The notes under the pieces: model-generated
Told to the model about the DNA's origin: nothing
Seen by the model: only the letters and a program-made list of their open reading frames with translations
Database searches by the model: none
Program-made: the position numbers and the translations under genes
Assembly (NCBI GenBank): GCA_013399015.1
Contig: VWZX01005703.1
Span: 1,178,001-1,242,000, forward strand
Direction: 5' to 3'
DNA: 64,000 bases
Origin: Galbula dea
Lineage: Eukaryota > Chordata > Aves > Piciformes > Galbulidae
Shown: piece by piece, positions 1 to 12,400 of the stretch
Layout: the number at the start of each line of letters is the position of its first letter
Position numbering within the stretch: position 1 is the first letter of the stretch

Positions 1-3000
1 GCAAAGGAAATGTGTATATATCTCTCTTTTTACCAGTCACTGTAAATACCCAACTGTACTCAAGGCCATTAACGGAACAATGTTCAGATGATAAACCACA
101 GGCCAAGCCCACAACTCAGTGATTTACATTTCAGAGCCTCTGCAAGTAATCTGTTGTCAGTCAAAAGTAACAAGTGGTTGCTGTGCAGTTGTGATCCTTG
201 GTTGCCAAACTGTGAATGGACATGACCGTTGTTCTGTTCCAAATTGCTTTCCAGTTTGGGTTGGATTTGCCTTTCCATTTTTCATTCCCTAGTCAAGCCT
301 GTGTTAGCCTGTCCCTGTCTTTTGGCATGTGAATTTCTGCAGTGTTTCTCTTTTGAGTCTTAGGATGGAGCTAACATTCTTGGGTTGATCAAACCAGCTG
401 AATCAGGCAGAGCTCTAGAAGATTAAGTTCATGGCTGGATTTAGTCAGCTATTCCCAGTGGACTTAACCTGCTGTGCCAATGGAAAGCTGCATAGCTACC
501 ATCCATCAGTGTGGGGACTGCAGGCAAGAGAGATGGGATCAGTTGTCTGGTTCCATACCCAGGGACTTCTGAGAATGCTTTAGGTTCTGATTAAGCTGTG
601 AATTTTCTGAAAGGCCCATGCAGTGGTGTTATATCTATATTTTGGGCACTGATTGATTGATAGATAGATTGATTTAATTGGATTCTATGAGTACTAAAAC
701 CAACTGTCCCCTCCCTCCCACCTTAAGCACAAAAGTCACTTCCAGGACAGTCTTTCCCTCCAGATAATTTTGAACCCTCTGCATCTACCAAAACATGGGT
801 TTGGGTAGTCCTGTCACACAGGGTACAGTGCCTTTGCCATCTGGTTGTCTTCTCTGTGTTGACTCTTCCCTGCCAGAGCAAGAGGCACAAGAAGGATCTG
901 CTGTGATCATCACGGAAGGTAAAAGTCATCTGCATTTGGTGAGCAACTAAACTGAACAATAAGATGGTACAGAAGGAAAAGATAAAGATTTTGGATGACT
1001 TCCTACACTTGGCAGTTTTCTCTGTCTTTGGATATTCTGTTTGTTTAACCACCAATGGTTTTATTGCTTTTTATTAAGAGAAACTAGAGTGTTCTTTCAA
1101 CCTTTGCCTTGTAGCTAAAGCCACAACTGGTAGATTCCTACTTCAATCAAATGTCAATGATGCCAAGCCTCAAAAGTCTTTATATAGTGCACAAAGGCAT
1201 TGAGGACTGCCTTAGTGCTCACTTCATTTGAGGTTTATGAACAGATATATACATATATATAATTATATATATGTGTACATGTGTGTATGCATATATTAAA
1301 AACAAACAAAAAGAAAATGACATTTTAAATATGGTTTTTTGAACTGAAACTTATAGTAACCAGGAAATTCAAAATTCAGGCTTGTTCTCTGGTGTTAGTT
1401 GACATGATCATGGACTACAAAAAAAGAAAAAGAAAAATAAGAAGACTCAGAATTTTGATGTCAGCTGAGGGTGAACTTTAAATTTCTCTGGTTTGTGTTA
1501 GTTTGTGTAGGAAAAGAAGTTTTAATATAATTGTAACTGTAAGCTTTTAAAAGTAATGCTAGCTTCCTTATTTTTAAAAGGAGAAAAGAAAGGTCTCAAA
1601 GTTTGGAAAGAAATTAATTATAATACTTAACCCTTACATAGTTCTTTATGGGTCATAATCTGCTCTCAGTTGTAGCAGTGTACATGAATGTAAAAATCAT
1701 TTGAAACAGAAATGTTGAGATTGACTTCAGCTTTGGCCAAGATCATGCTCTTATGAGATGTTCACACCCCTTTCAGGTGCAATCTACTCTTGCAAAGAAG
1801 ACCAGCAAAAAGGTTTAAATCACTTCCATTATGTTCCAGTATCTTAAGTGGGAGTGAAAGGTGCAGATACCTTGGGTTTTTTCAGGTTTGCTGCTCCAAG
1901 AGCAGAATTTGTCTTCCTCTACAAGACTCTCTGCACAAGTCACTGAAGCATTTTTACCTGATAGGTTGAAGATCCTTTCTCATTAGAAGGCTGCTAAAAG
2001 CTAGTTTAGGAAGTTTCCCAAGGAACCATGCACTTTGCAGCCCAGAGAGACATGGGAGCTGGGGAAGTCAGATCTATCAGGTCAGTGCATCCTTAGGCAT
2101 CTTTTAAATGAGATTATCTAATGCTAGATGAACAGATCACATTGAGGAGGGACTTTCACAAGGTCACTTATCATCAATGCTGTAAAAGTATTACTTTTTG
2201 CATGAAGGGCTAGTGGCCAATTTTTCAAGGATTATTAAATCAGAACTTCTGAGAAAAGGTGTTGAATAACTGCCTTTAGCTGGAAACTTTTTGCCATGTT
2301 TCAGTCTAGAGAAAGAAGGTGCTTGGGTCCTTTATTTATTTTTATTGTTGTTGATGTTTTTTTCTGAGCTTACTTCTGGATTTGGTTGTTTTCCTGGTTC
2401 TCCTGCTGGGCTCTGCAGTTTGAGTTGGTAGATCTCTGTCCAGTGCTTTGTGGGCAAATGTCCACATCCCCAAAACCACCCTGGAGACCAGGTCCTCAGC
2501 TAGATTAAAACCAGTACAGAAACCTGTTGCTCTCGTTAGAACAAACCCACTTCACTTTGGTTTGGGATTTGGCCTCAGCACATTAATATTGCTATTACTT
2601 GTTGGTGGTCTCAGCAAGAGAAGCCAGGGATTGAATAGTCATGAAAACTTGGGCTTGAACATTAGGTTCCTAGAGCCAGTGTTCAGGAACAAGACAAGTT
2701 GGAGGAGACATTTTTGTTGTTGCAGTCACTGTGTTTCTTGTTCAGTGGACAGCTTGATGTCTTTGGTACCTTTCACCAGCACTGAATTTACTAGAAGAAA
2801 TGGTATCTCTCAACATATTTAATATACAGTTGATTACACAAGAAACCTCCTCCTATTATGATTTATTTATTATTAGTGGAATGGTTGGCACACTTGCAAA
2901 TGTGGCTTTCCTTCATCACTCAAACTTTCTCAGTGTTCCAGGAAAGATCATACTTCAGGTGTACAGAGTTCTCTAAAGCAGACTCTGATGCCATGGCACA

Positions 3001-4370
3001 AATGAAGAACTCTTTATGTTGAATGTAAGCTGAAGATGCTGGTCATGCCTGGCCACCATTCACAGGGGTTGCCATTTCCCTTTGTTTCAGGATGGAAGAA
3101 ACCAACGAGTGGTTTGCTTCTAAATGTGTGTAAATATCACCTGAGTATGACACTGTTTTGTTTGCTTTCTCACTGTGAGATAGATTTTGGAGCTAGAAAG
3201 GTTATGTTATTAAAAGGGTGAGATGATTCCTACTCTGCAGAAATCTGTTTCTTTCCACCAGGAAGTCTAGCTGACCAGACTGGAGACAGATGTTGACACT
3301 GTGGAAGTCTACATGTAGATGACTTTTCCCCTGGCAAATTCTTCTGATCATTTTTGTTCTGTTTCATGCATGCTGAGAAATAATGGTCTCAAAAAGCTTC
3401 TGGTGGCTGTTCTGGTGGCTTCTGTTGACTATTACTAACCAGATGACTGATAAGACTTAGTAGCTCTCACCTAAGGTAGTTTTCAGAAAGTCTGGTTCTC
3501 TCTGTCAGGTTGTGTCCATATGACCAGCACTTCTGTGTCCAAAAACAAACCATGGTATATGCATATGCAGTGAGAAAAAAGAAGGACTTTTACCCTCTGC
3601 TTTTAGCAGTGAGCCACATGCAATCAGTTCAGAATTGCATTTAAGAGTAACATTAGGAAGATCTGGAGTATGCAGTGGTAGTTAATGATGCTCTGATGTT
3701 AAGCTCCATGTGTGTCTGTCCTAAAGAGCTAAGTTCAGCTAAATACACGTTGTATTTTGTGTATAAGAACATACCAGCAGAGCTTGGACAATGTTTTGAA
3801 CCTCATGATCTTTCACCTTCTTCAGAGTAAAATTGCAATTTCCCATTGACTTTTTGGGGGGGAATTCATCCATCTTAAGAATTACTGTGTGATATGACAC
3901 TGTGTGATCTGACACTCTTCAGTGTCTGAAATTCTTTTGGCTTCTGGATATGCCTTTTCCAATGGACTTTGTGCTTGCAGAGAAGTCTCAAGAGGCCTTT
4001 GTGTACCAGTATAATCTGTAAAAACAAATATTTGGTGTGTTTGTTCTCCTTCCCTTCTCGTCAATTTAGTGGCAATGCAACATGCTATAGCTCTGAGAAG
4101 TGCCAAGTTGTTGGATGGAAAGCTGTATTTTGGCTTTTGACTGTGTCAAGGTACAACTTACTGGCCTGTTGGGTCTAATATTGACCTTTTTTTGGTCACA
4201 AAATGGTTTAATTGGTAATGGGATCTGGGGTTATTCAGCTTTGTTATGAGGTGGAAACAACAAATATCAATTGCTGCTTTCTAACCTTTTTTTTTTGTGT
4301 TTTGAGAAATTGTTTTTAACATGTATACTGCTGTAGATGACACAATAAATGTATGATCATTTTGTACAAG
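1..4370 (+). other. Exon-free, T-rich stretch; possible 3'UTR or flank of a plus-strand gene
   Basis: No open frame here looks like a conserved exon. Pyrimidine-rich runs and T over A excess on the plus strand, absence of any CR1 fragment, and an AATAAA near its end suggest a long 3'UTR of a gene that begins outside the window. Contains a short GATT/GATA repeat near 650-676 and an AT-dinucleotide patch at 1243-1290. Inference only. Confidence 0.3.
4344..4349 (+). terminator. Candidate plus-strand poly(A) signal
   Basis: AATAAA in a T-rich context, followed about 20 nt later by TTTTGTACAAGTCTGTTCTG, a plausible U/GU-rich downstream element. It would end a plus-strand transcript covering bases 1-4370. 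No expression evidence is visible. Confidence 0.4.
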
Positions 4371-4964
4371 TCTGTTCTGATACAAATCTGCACCAAACAG
4401 AACTTTTTTTCCTTGTGAAGTTCCAGGGTAGCATATTTCTTCCTGAAGTGGCAGGATGGAGCTTTTTTGGGCTGAAAGTCTTAGCTTTCATCATCAGGGG
4501 AAGGAATCCCTGGATTCTGCAGGGCAAAGTCAGTCCTGGACCAACCAGGCATGAATTCTTTGTCACTAGTGGGCTATGCCCACTCTTCCTTCACCATCAA
4601 CCAGGGGAGTTACATATGGGGAAGGTGTTTAGCACACTGCAGCAGTATGATCCCACCCTGCTAACAAACAAGATGCAACACACTCTCCATTGCAACTAAT
4701 AGCCCTTGTGGTTCTGAGCTTTGATCTCCAGGTCCTTTGGGGCCTACACATTATTTCTAAGGGGTCTAAAGAGGAAAAGAAAAATCTGTTGCCCTCAAAC
4801 AAAGGCATTGCCCATTGGCAAAGGTGGAAAAAGATTGGTCTCTGTAATATCTGGAAGGGGAGTAGGGCACTAACTCAGGCTGCAGGATCAGGTATTGTAA
4901 ATCATTTCTTGGATGAACAGGTCAAATAATACTTTTTCATTGGCTTCAAAACTGTATCCATAGT

Positions 4965-6220
4965 AAATACAGTTAAAAAAACTGTCTTTATTAAATAAAG
5001 TCTTAAATGAAATACCCAAACTGGCATAATTAAAATGGAGAAACTCAGAACAGTTGTAATTATCACTTGCATTTTATAGATACACCTCATACAGATGTGT
5101 TCACATCACCATGCTAGCCAAGAAACCTGAACAAGACAGGGGCAAAGGTTACTTTTACAAGGAAAATTGATCAGGAGGTCAGAATAGACAAAATGACACC
5201 TTACAGGTTGTCCTGAAGAAAGAGGAAGGCCACCCAGAGAAGTGATCCAACCATAACATTGATTTGGTCTCTTTTCCTAGACCTTACTTTGCTTCACTAG
5301 GCCACACTGCTGCCTTGATAATTCTGACCCCAGGAACATCACTGAATGGAATGATAAGGAGCAGGACTGAGAGAATCACAGCAGATTTGTCCTCAAAGGG
5401 AGGTCCCCCCAAAAAAGCACAGTTTAACTGTGTATTTCATTGATGGATCCAGCCAATCTTCAAGGTTAGGGTGGCAGAAGGTGTGTTCTAGCAGTGCATG
5501 GCTACTAAGACTAGGTCTGGAACTCATTCTGAGCTCCACATAGCTCAGCTGACATACTGCATTGGGTGTTCTCTGTACTCTTCCTTCATATGCATTTAAC
5601 ATGAATAATGTTCAGTTAATCCATGTTTTCCAATGGACAAGAAAAGGCTTGGGCTCCTCTGGGCTAATTTAATCTCTCTATTCAACAAGCATGGTAGAAA
5701 AAAATAACCCAAGCAGAAAATGTAACTTGTTCCTTTGTGTCACTCCTGAGATTCCCCTTAAAGGAGGTGCTTAGCAAGTTTCTGTGTGTAATTCCCATTA
5801 AGTTGGCTTAAGTTGTCCCAAAATTACTAGTAAAACATCACTAATCATTGTGGCCACCACCACATAACTGTTTCAAATGAAGAAAACTGGAAATTTTGGG
5901 ACACACTAACAAAGACATAACAAAGATGCTGGGCTTGGGAGGAGTTCATGTAGTTCCTTTCTTCTGGGGGGTGCTAACCTGTTGATTCACTTTAGCTCAA
6001 GGTCTGGCTTTTCACAACAAAACAAAGGGAGTTTACACACTTAAGGAGAGAGAATCAGGATTGTGGTGCTGATCAATACCAGGTGAGAAAAGGAACTCAC
6101 ATTCAGGACAAGAAATTCAGAGAAGGCTCTTGACACCATGGAAAGCTGTAAAAGGTCCAAGCTGGTCATCTCTTAGGTAGAATATTACAGTGTCACAGCA
6201 ACTCCTCCTGAAAGAAAAGC
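4965..6220 (-). other. Inferred 3'UTR of the receptor mRNA
   Basis: From the stop codon to about 20 nt beyond the first AATAAA on the minus strand (4987-4992). The stretch has no CR1, no exon-like segment and remains A-rich on the plus strand, consistent with minus-strand transcription. An ATTAAA variant at 5668-5673 could give a shorter form. The end point is an inference. Confidence 0.45.
4986..5000. terminator. Palindromic bidirectional poly(A) signal
   Basis: CTTTATTAAATAAAG is a perfect 15-base palindrome with AATAAA on the minus strand (4987-4992) and on the plus strand (4994-4999). The minus copy is the nearest canonical signal after the receptor stop. The plus copy could serve a convergent gene. 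Confidence 0.5.
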
Positions 6221-6403
6221 TCAGACAGAAGTCACACCATCCTGGTAGACAGATATTTTCCTTTTTGGACTGATTTTTTCAAGCAGGGATAACTGAGTGA
6301 CATAGTTGACTGGGCTGTTTTCTCTGGACAAAGTCCTGTGTAGGAAGTTCAGGTATTCTTGGTGCTGCCATTTGCACAGTTGTTTCTTCAGTTCACTTTG
6401 AAC
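6221..6403 (-). CDS. Receptor exon 13: helix 8, cytoplasmic tail and stop
   Basis: 183 nt including TGA. Acceptor CCTTTTCTATAG. Encodes V-Q-S-E-L-K-K-Q-L-C-K-W-Q (helix 8; family V-Q-x-E-x-x-x-K-W) and a 47-residue tail rich in Ser, Thr and Lys, ending D-G-V-T-S-V. T at -2 with a C-terminal V fits a class I PDZ ligand. The tail shows no match I know in mammalian GHRHR, as expected for the least conserved part. Confidence 0.95.
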   Translation of the reverse strand, partial: VQSELKKQLCKWQHQEYLNFLHRTLSRENSPVNYVTQLSLLEKISPKRKISVYQDGVTSV

Positions 6404-9400
6404 CTATAGAAAAGGGGTTTAAAAACAAAGAATCAGAAAATTAAGACTCAGTGCACAACAGAAGGTAAAATTTGCCAAAATGTCTGCCTAAACATTTAGC
6501 CCAGATGCAGAAGGCACCCAAAATCTTACCACACTTTTTAGGAGAATTAAGTTCTGACAACAGACAGACTCAGAGGATGACAGGGAAGATTTTGACTGCA
6601 GTTTCTTGGTTTATTATTGTAGGTCTGCCTTATATATATTTCTGCCCTGTTTTATCATTTCTGTTTTTCCTGATATTGAATATTTTGTGCTTCCTTGCTG
6701 TCATCTGCTATGTAACAGAAGGATCCACCTCCAGGCTTGCAGTTTATCCAGGTGGAAATCCCTCTTAAAGAACCTTCCCTGACTCTGAACCAATATGACT
6801 ATGAACCAACTCACATTATGTTTGAGTGAGGTCTTGAGTATCCTTAAAAACACAGATAAAATTGATCTTTTTTCCCATCTAACACATGACTTAACAGGCA
6901 GATTGAACAACCCTAGAGGTCCATGGCATGCTATTGATACTACTGGGACAAGGGGCAAGTAGATTCTGTTGCCCTACATAAAGCAGCCCAAAGCTGTAGC
7001 AGAAGTAGTGCAAGTGGGAAAGGGAAAGGAAGAAACTCACCAACAGAAAATAAGCCTAAAGAAAATAGAGTTATTAAGACATCATCATGATACATATCAG
7101 ACTTCAAGGAGGAAAAAAAAAGGCCCCTGACAGGAAAGTCAGCAACCATTTGTGAGGGATCACTGCTTCAGTGTTCATTTTGTGTCCTTCTGTCAGAATT
7201 GTGTGAATATAAATAAAGCCAACAAAGGCACCAAGGGAAAAACCAGACATGGGTATTTCATGCTCCTAGGAGCAGTTCAAAGCACAGATCTGCTCAGAAA
7301 ATAGGAAAAAATAAATGAAAAATAAGAAAAGTCCATGAGTTTGAAAGGTTTTGATAATTTTTATGTACCTGCTACTCACCTCTGCATTTGAGAAGCAATA
7401 CAGAAGAGCGACAACAAAACCCTAGGACAAGGAAGGTAGGGAGAAAAAACCCCACTGTCAGGATATAAGCATAGAATCAGTGAAAGACATCAGATTTCAT
7501 TCAAAATATGTTCAAGACAGCAAATAAACCTAATCATTTTCCACTGTTCCATTGAAATTTAAGTCACATGGCAATATTTATCTGGTTTTCATAACAGGAT
7601 TAAGTTCCTCAGTAGACTAGCAACACTTTCTGTATATGATTGCCCTTGCATGGAGACCCTGAGGTCTAGTTTACTCTTTACTGCACCCTATAAACAAGTT
7701 TTCCCACCAATAAGGTAGTAACCATCTGTGTCTTGTTCCAGTTCCTATTTACACTAGTGAGGACCTGCTCTTGTTTTGTATCCTTACCACTAAGTGATTT
7801 TCTTTCACTCACAGGAGGATGGCTATGTTCAGACTGATAAACCTTTAGTCCAGCTTACCTGAAAAGAGCCCAAGCCCAGCTCAATATAAAGGCGAGCTTC
7901 CAGACCAGTGCTCTCTGGGAAAAATGCAAACACCACATAGTGCACTCCAAAGAGGGGGATTAAGAGTAAGGTGGATTTGGCAAGCCTCCTGGCAAAGTAA
8001 AAGTTAAAGAAGAGTGCCCTGTTAGAAACATGGCCTTCCAGATAGTTATTTTTATTAAGAAGGAGCAGAATATATAATATTTCTTATAGCAGTTCAAATG
8101 GGTCAATATTTAAGGACTCAGAAATACTTACACAAAGTGGCTTGAATGGCTCCCTCCTCCCTCTTGAGATTTCAATTTATGGACTAGAGTTCTGATCACA
8201 TTAATAAATATAACAAAGTTGATCTGGAAAGACAGAGCAAAATCTGTAAACTTACTAGAAATCAGGTCATCATCTTCAGATGATACACATTAACCAAAAA
8301 TCCCCAGTCACAGGGATCTAAATAGTCTAAATAGTCCTCCCTGTTCCTTTAGTTACTTATGACAGAGATTAGAAGAGATACAGACCTAAATCACAAACTG
8401 TTTCTTCCCCAAATGTAGATGGAAGAAATGTGTCCATAAAGGAGGGGTTTTGTCTTAAGTTTACATCCCAAGAACTCATTTTAAAACTATTCTAGACACA
8501 ACTGGGATATGTGGAATGCAGGTGTCAAGATGATTCCATTGTGTCCTAGCATGACTCTAGAAAATATAGGGTTAACCCTTTAAGTTGTGGCTTAGGGTGG
8601 GGGTTTTTTGGAGGGGAACCCAACAAAAACCCCAAAACAACAACAAAACCACATGTGAAACAATAATTTCTAGCTATTTGAAATTCAGTACCATAGCATG
8701 TGCTTTTCTCCTGCATCTCTATTGAGACACTAATTGAGCTCTCACCTTTCAAAAGATACTCAAGAAAAAAATGAAGGACCATACCAATACAGTTAGCAGA
8801 ATGGGGCCTTTGATGATCCATAACACCACTCCATTTTCATCATCATCCCAACATCTGAAACAGCAAACAAACCCAGTCATGTTACCTGTCCCATGTGAGC
8901 ATTCCACAACACATGAAAGTGTTTCTGTCACAGAACAAAAAGTAATCCACACTGAGTTTTAAATCACTATTTAGAGGCCTCTACCAGTACTGGTCCCCTG
9001 GTAACTATCCAAAAGTTTCTGTGCAGCAAGGGTTGAAGAACCAAAGCAAAGTCAAAGCACTTTTCAGGCTTCTTTCCTGTTTTTCTGTTGGAAAAGGGAC
9101 TTGTTTTACAGACCATTAATCAGAGATGAAACTACTGTGCATCCACAGATATGAGAACTTTGGAGTCATGAGGAAATAGGCAGCAAGAGGGCATGGGATC
9201 CCCTCCTTCACAATCAGATCCAACTGACTGTGTAGATTTCTTCACTGGATCTATTCAACCACCTTTTCTTTGTAGTTAAGGGAGATCAGTATGCTAGGAC
9301 AAAATCTCATCTTAAAGTGGACATCTAAAACACATCAGAGATGAAAACTGAGCAGGTAGGCACTGTGCTGGAAGAGCACTTGAAATTCAGACTTTTTCAG

Positions 9401-12400
9401 CCCTCTATTTTTGCAGCAATGGAAAATCAAAATACAACACAAAATGGGATGCTCTTGGCCTCCTTATCCAAGCTCTGACTTACCCAGTATTTTGTTGGTG
9501 GATTCTTGTGAGGACCCAAATAAACATCACAGCAGTTGGAGCTCCTAGACAAATCAGCATGGAACACAATATAACTCTTGGAGTACTGTGTCCTATGGAA
9601 ACTTTATTCCAAGAAGGTTCAGGGTGCAGCAGGTTGGATGCACATTAAAGGTTATACAATAGGTCAGATAATTTCTAATAACTTTATGGGAGGACTTGAA
9701 GTGCAGGGAAAGTTAAAAAAAAAAAGAAAATAAAGGTGGGAGAATGAAACCAAACCAAAGGAGAATAGGGGATGCTGTGAAACTGTCTTCAAAAACAACA
9801 GCTAAGGATTATTTGAAGGTTTGGATATGAATCACAAGCACTTGCACTTATTTAGCTAGAGCTCTTTTATCTTGGGAATTGTGGTCAGCATACAACTCTT
9901 TGTACACTAGCTGGAAGAGTTCATGGGTTTGTCCTGAAGAATCTCTAGTAATCACTCTAGACCTATCAGTTCTTAAGTATTCCATGAAAATTTAGCTAAA
10001 TTCAGGAATGAAGAATTTCTAGACTCACTTTCTCATTCCTTATCCTTCTACATTTATGACTGAACAGGTTTTATTTTCTTTTATCTTTTGATTTTTTTTT
10101 CATTTCCAAGCAGGCTTATAAACTAGCAATTGTCTTTGCTCTCCTGTGCAATTGAATTGCCAAAAAACTAAATGACTTTCCAAGCTGCCCCAGAAGGGAC
10201 TCTAATCTGAAGCAGATGCCATTTTCACTGAGAAATCTATTGAACTATAGGTAATATCTTTCTCAGCATCATTTGAGATCTGTAGGAAAGGCCTAGAAGT
10301 TGTCTTTCCTAGTTTTAGACCTTTGTTCAAGGCCTTTTATGTAGAAAGGCCCAGAAGTTGTCCTTCCCACTTTTAGACCTTCAAGGCCTTTAAGCTGAGA
10401 CTATATTTGTTTCAAGTTTGTCTTTTGATTAATAAAGAGAAATATTGCGTCCATATTATCTCAGCTCTGAGTTGCTCCTGAGGTGTCTCTCACTTCCTGT
10501 TGCTTATAAAAGGAGATTACTACATTATTAAGTGAAGTTTTTCCTTTGTCATCTCCAGTTAGCTGTGATAAATGAAGGTTTAAGTGTCTAGTTTCAGGTA
10601 GTCATAGATGGAGTAGTTCCAAATCAACATCCCCTCTCTAAAATTCAAACTTGTACAATTTAATTCCATAAAAAGCAATAAAAATCTGAGACTCTGAGGA
10701 TGAAGGTTAAATTGTTATTCACTTCAGGAGAATTTGGATTTCTCTCCTAAGTCAAAACCACCCATGAAACCACACAATTTGGGTGCTTCTATTTTAGAAT
10801 AGCCAAGGGGATGTACAAAAATATCTGAGAGCCACTATAAACAGTTCTCTGCAGTGAAAGAAAACTTTCATTATTGTAGAAACTTGAAAGATTCCTTAAA
10901 TCCAGAAGGTCTCTGAACTCAAATGATTGAAGATAAATCTAATTCCACTTACTAAAAGCAAAATGTCAACCTAACATTAGTCACCCATACTTCTTCAGTC
11001 AGTGGAGGAAGGCAACATGTTTCCAGGATGTTATCCAGTCACGTTATTCATCTTCTTGAGGACTGGGTTAATCACCACCATGGCATACATACTTCTCTCT
11101 ACTGACTGGAGGAGAAACCTGGAGAGATAGTTGAGATTAGTGGCTAACTTTTAAATTACTGCAGTTGCATGAAATTAATTCCAGTCAAAGTCTTCCAAGC
11201 AGATTTATCATGGTGCTTCTAGTAATCCATCCTATCCTCTCCTTCAAAGTTTTGAAGAGTTAAATATCTAACAAGATAAGAAGAAAGACAGAAGAATGGT
11301 GTGGTTTTGGTGCAGCAGAACTGGAGGAATGGGTAACTTGCATCAGAAAAGTGGCACCTTTGAGAGGCACCTTCCATCTCAGAACAAACATTTTCTCTAG
11401 TTCTGAAAGAAACTGGAAATATTACAGAACACAAAGAGGAAAAAGAGTACTCACCCCAGCCAGTAAATATGAACCACCATACATACTGCTTGTCTGAAAC
11501 AAAGGTCAGCAGAAGCAGTGTTTGCAGGTAGATCCCTTCTATAAGAAGCCAGAAGAAATTGGCTAAAATGCTGAACTGGAAGAATGCCACAGCAGCCTTA
11601 CAGGCAACCTGGAAATGCAGAGGAAATAAAAACTCTTGGGTCTACTCTCCATTGTGTCTGGTTTCTCTACAAGCATAGGCAAAATGCAAAGTTGCCACAG
11701 AAGAATGAAGAAATTATTGCAAGGTTTTAGTAGGTTTCAATTGACTTGAGTTCAGTTTGGTGCAAGGGAAACATTGGCCTCTCTTAGAGATGAAACTCTT
11801 TACTGATAGCAGTTGTTACAGCTTCTGGAGAGTCAACAGACCTGTTGTACCTGTACCTGAATGCTGAATGTAGCCATAGCATTTGGTCTTTGGGTAGCAT
11901 TGTTTGGTTTAAGATTTCAGTTCTAGCAAACCAAAGAGAAATGGGTGTAAGAAATCTCTATATTCTCTTTGGGCCAAGAATTAAATGTTAAATCAAGGAG
12001 AAAAGAGAGAGGAGGTTCAGTACCGTTGACATTAGGCAGTGGTCCACAGTCTCATCTGCAAACAGGACAGCATCTTTGGTGAACACAGCAATTGCTCTCA
12101 GGATAAAGGAGACAAAGAGATGCATATGGATGTAATTCCTTGTGCAGTGGAATTTTCTGGCATGGAAAGAGAAAATTCTTCAGGAGAAATGTCTCATGGG
12201 CTCAGCCAAACTCAGACAGGAATACAGAGTGACTTCAGACTCCTTCCAAGGCAAATGAATAACCTATCACTCTTTGAGAAAGAACTAGACATAAGGAAGC
12301 TGAGCAGTTCTTATCTGTTTAAGATAATAAAAATTCTACTATAATTGTCCTTGAGTCACCAAACATTTAAAGGAGTTGCCAGAAGCAGACAGCAACTCTA

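Noticed and set aside
2448..2822. 124-codon plus-strand frame with a hydrophobic stretch
   Set aside because: No splice context, no family resemblance; lies in the stretch read as 3'UTR-like.
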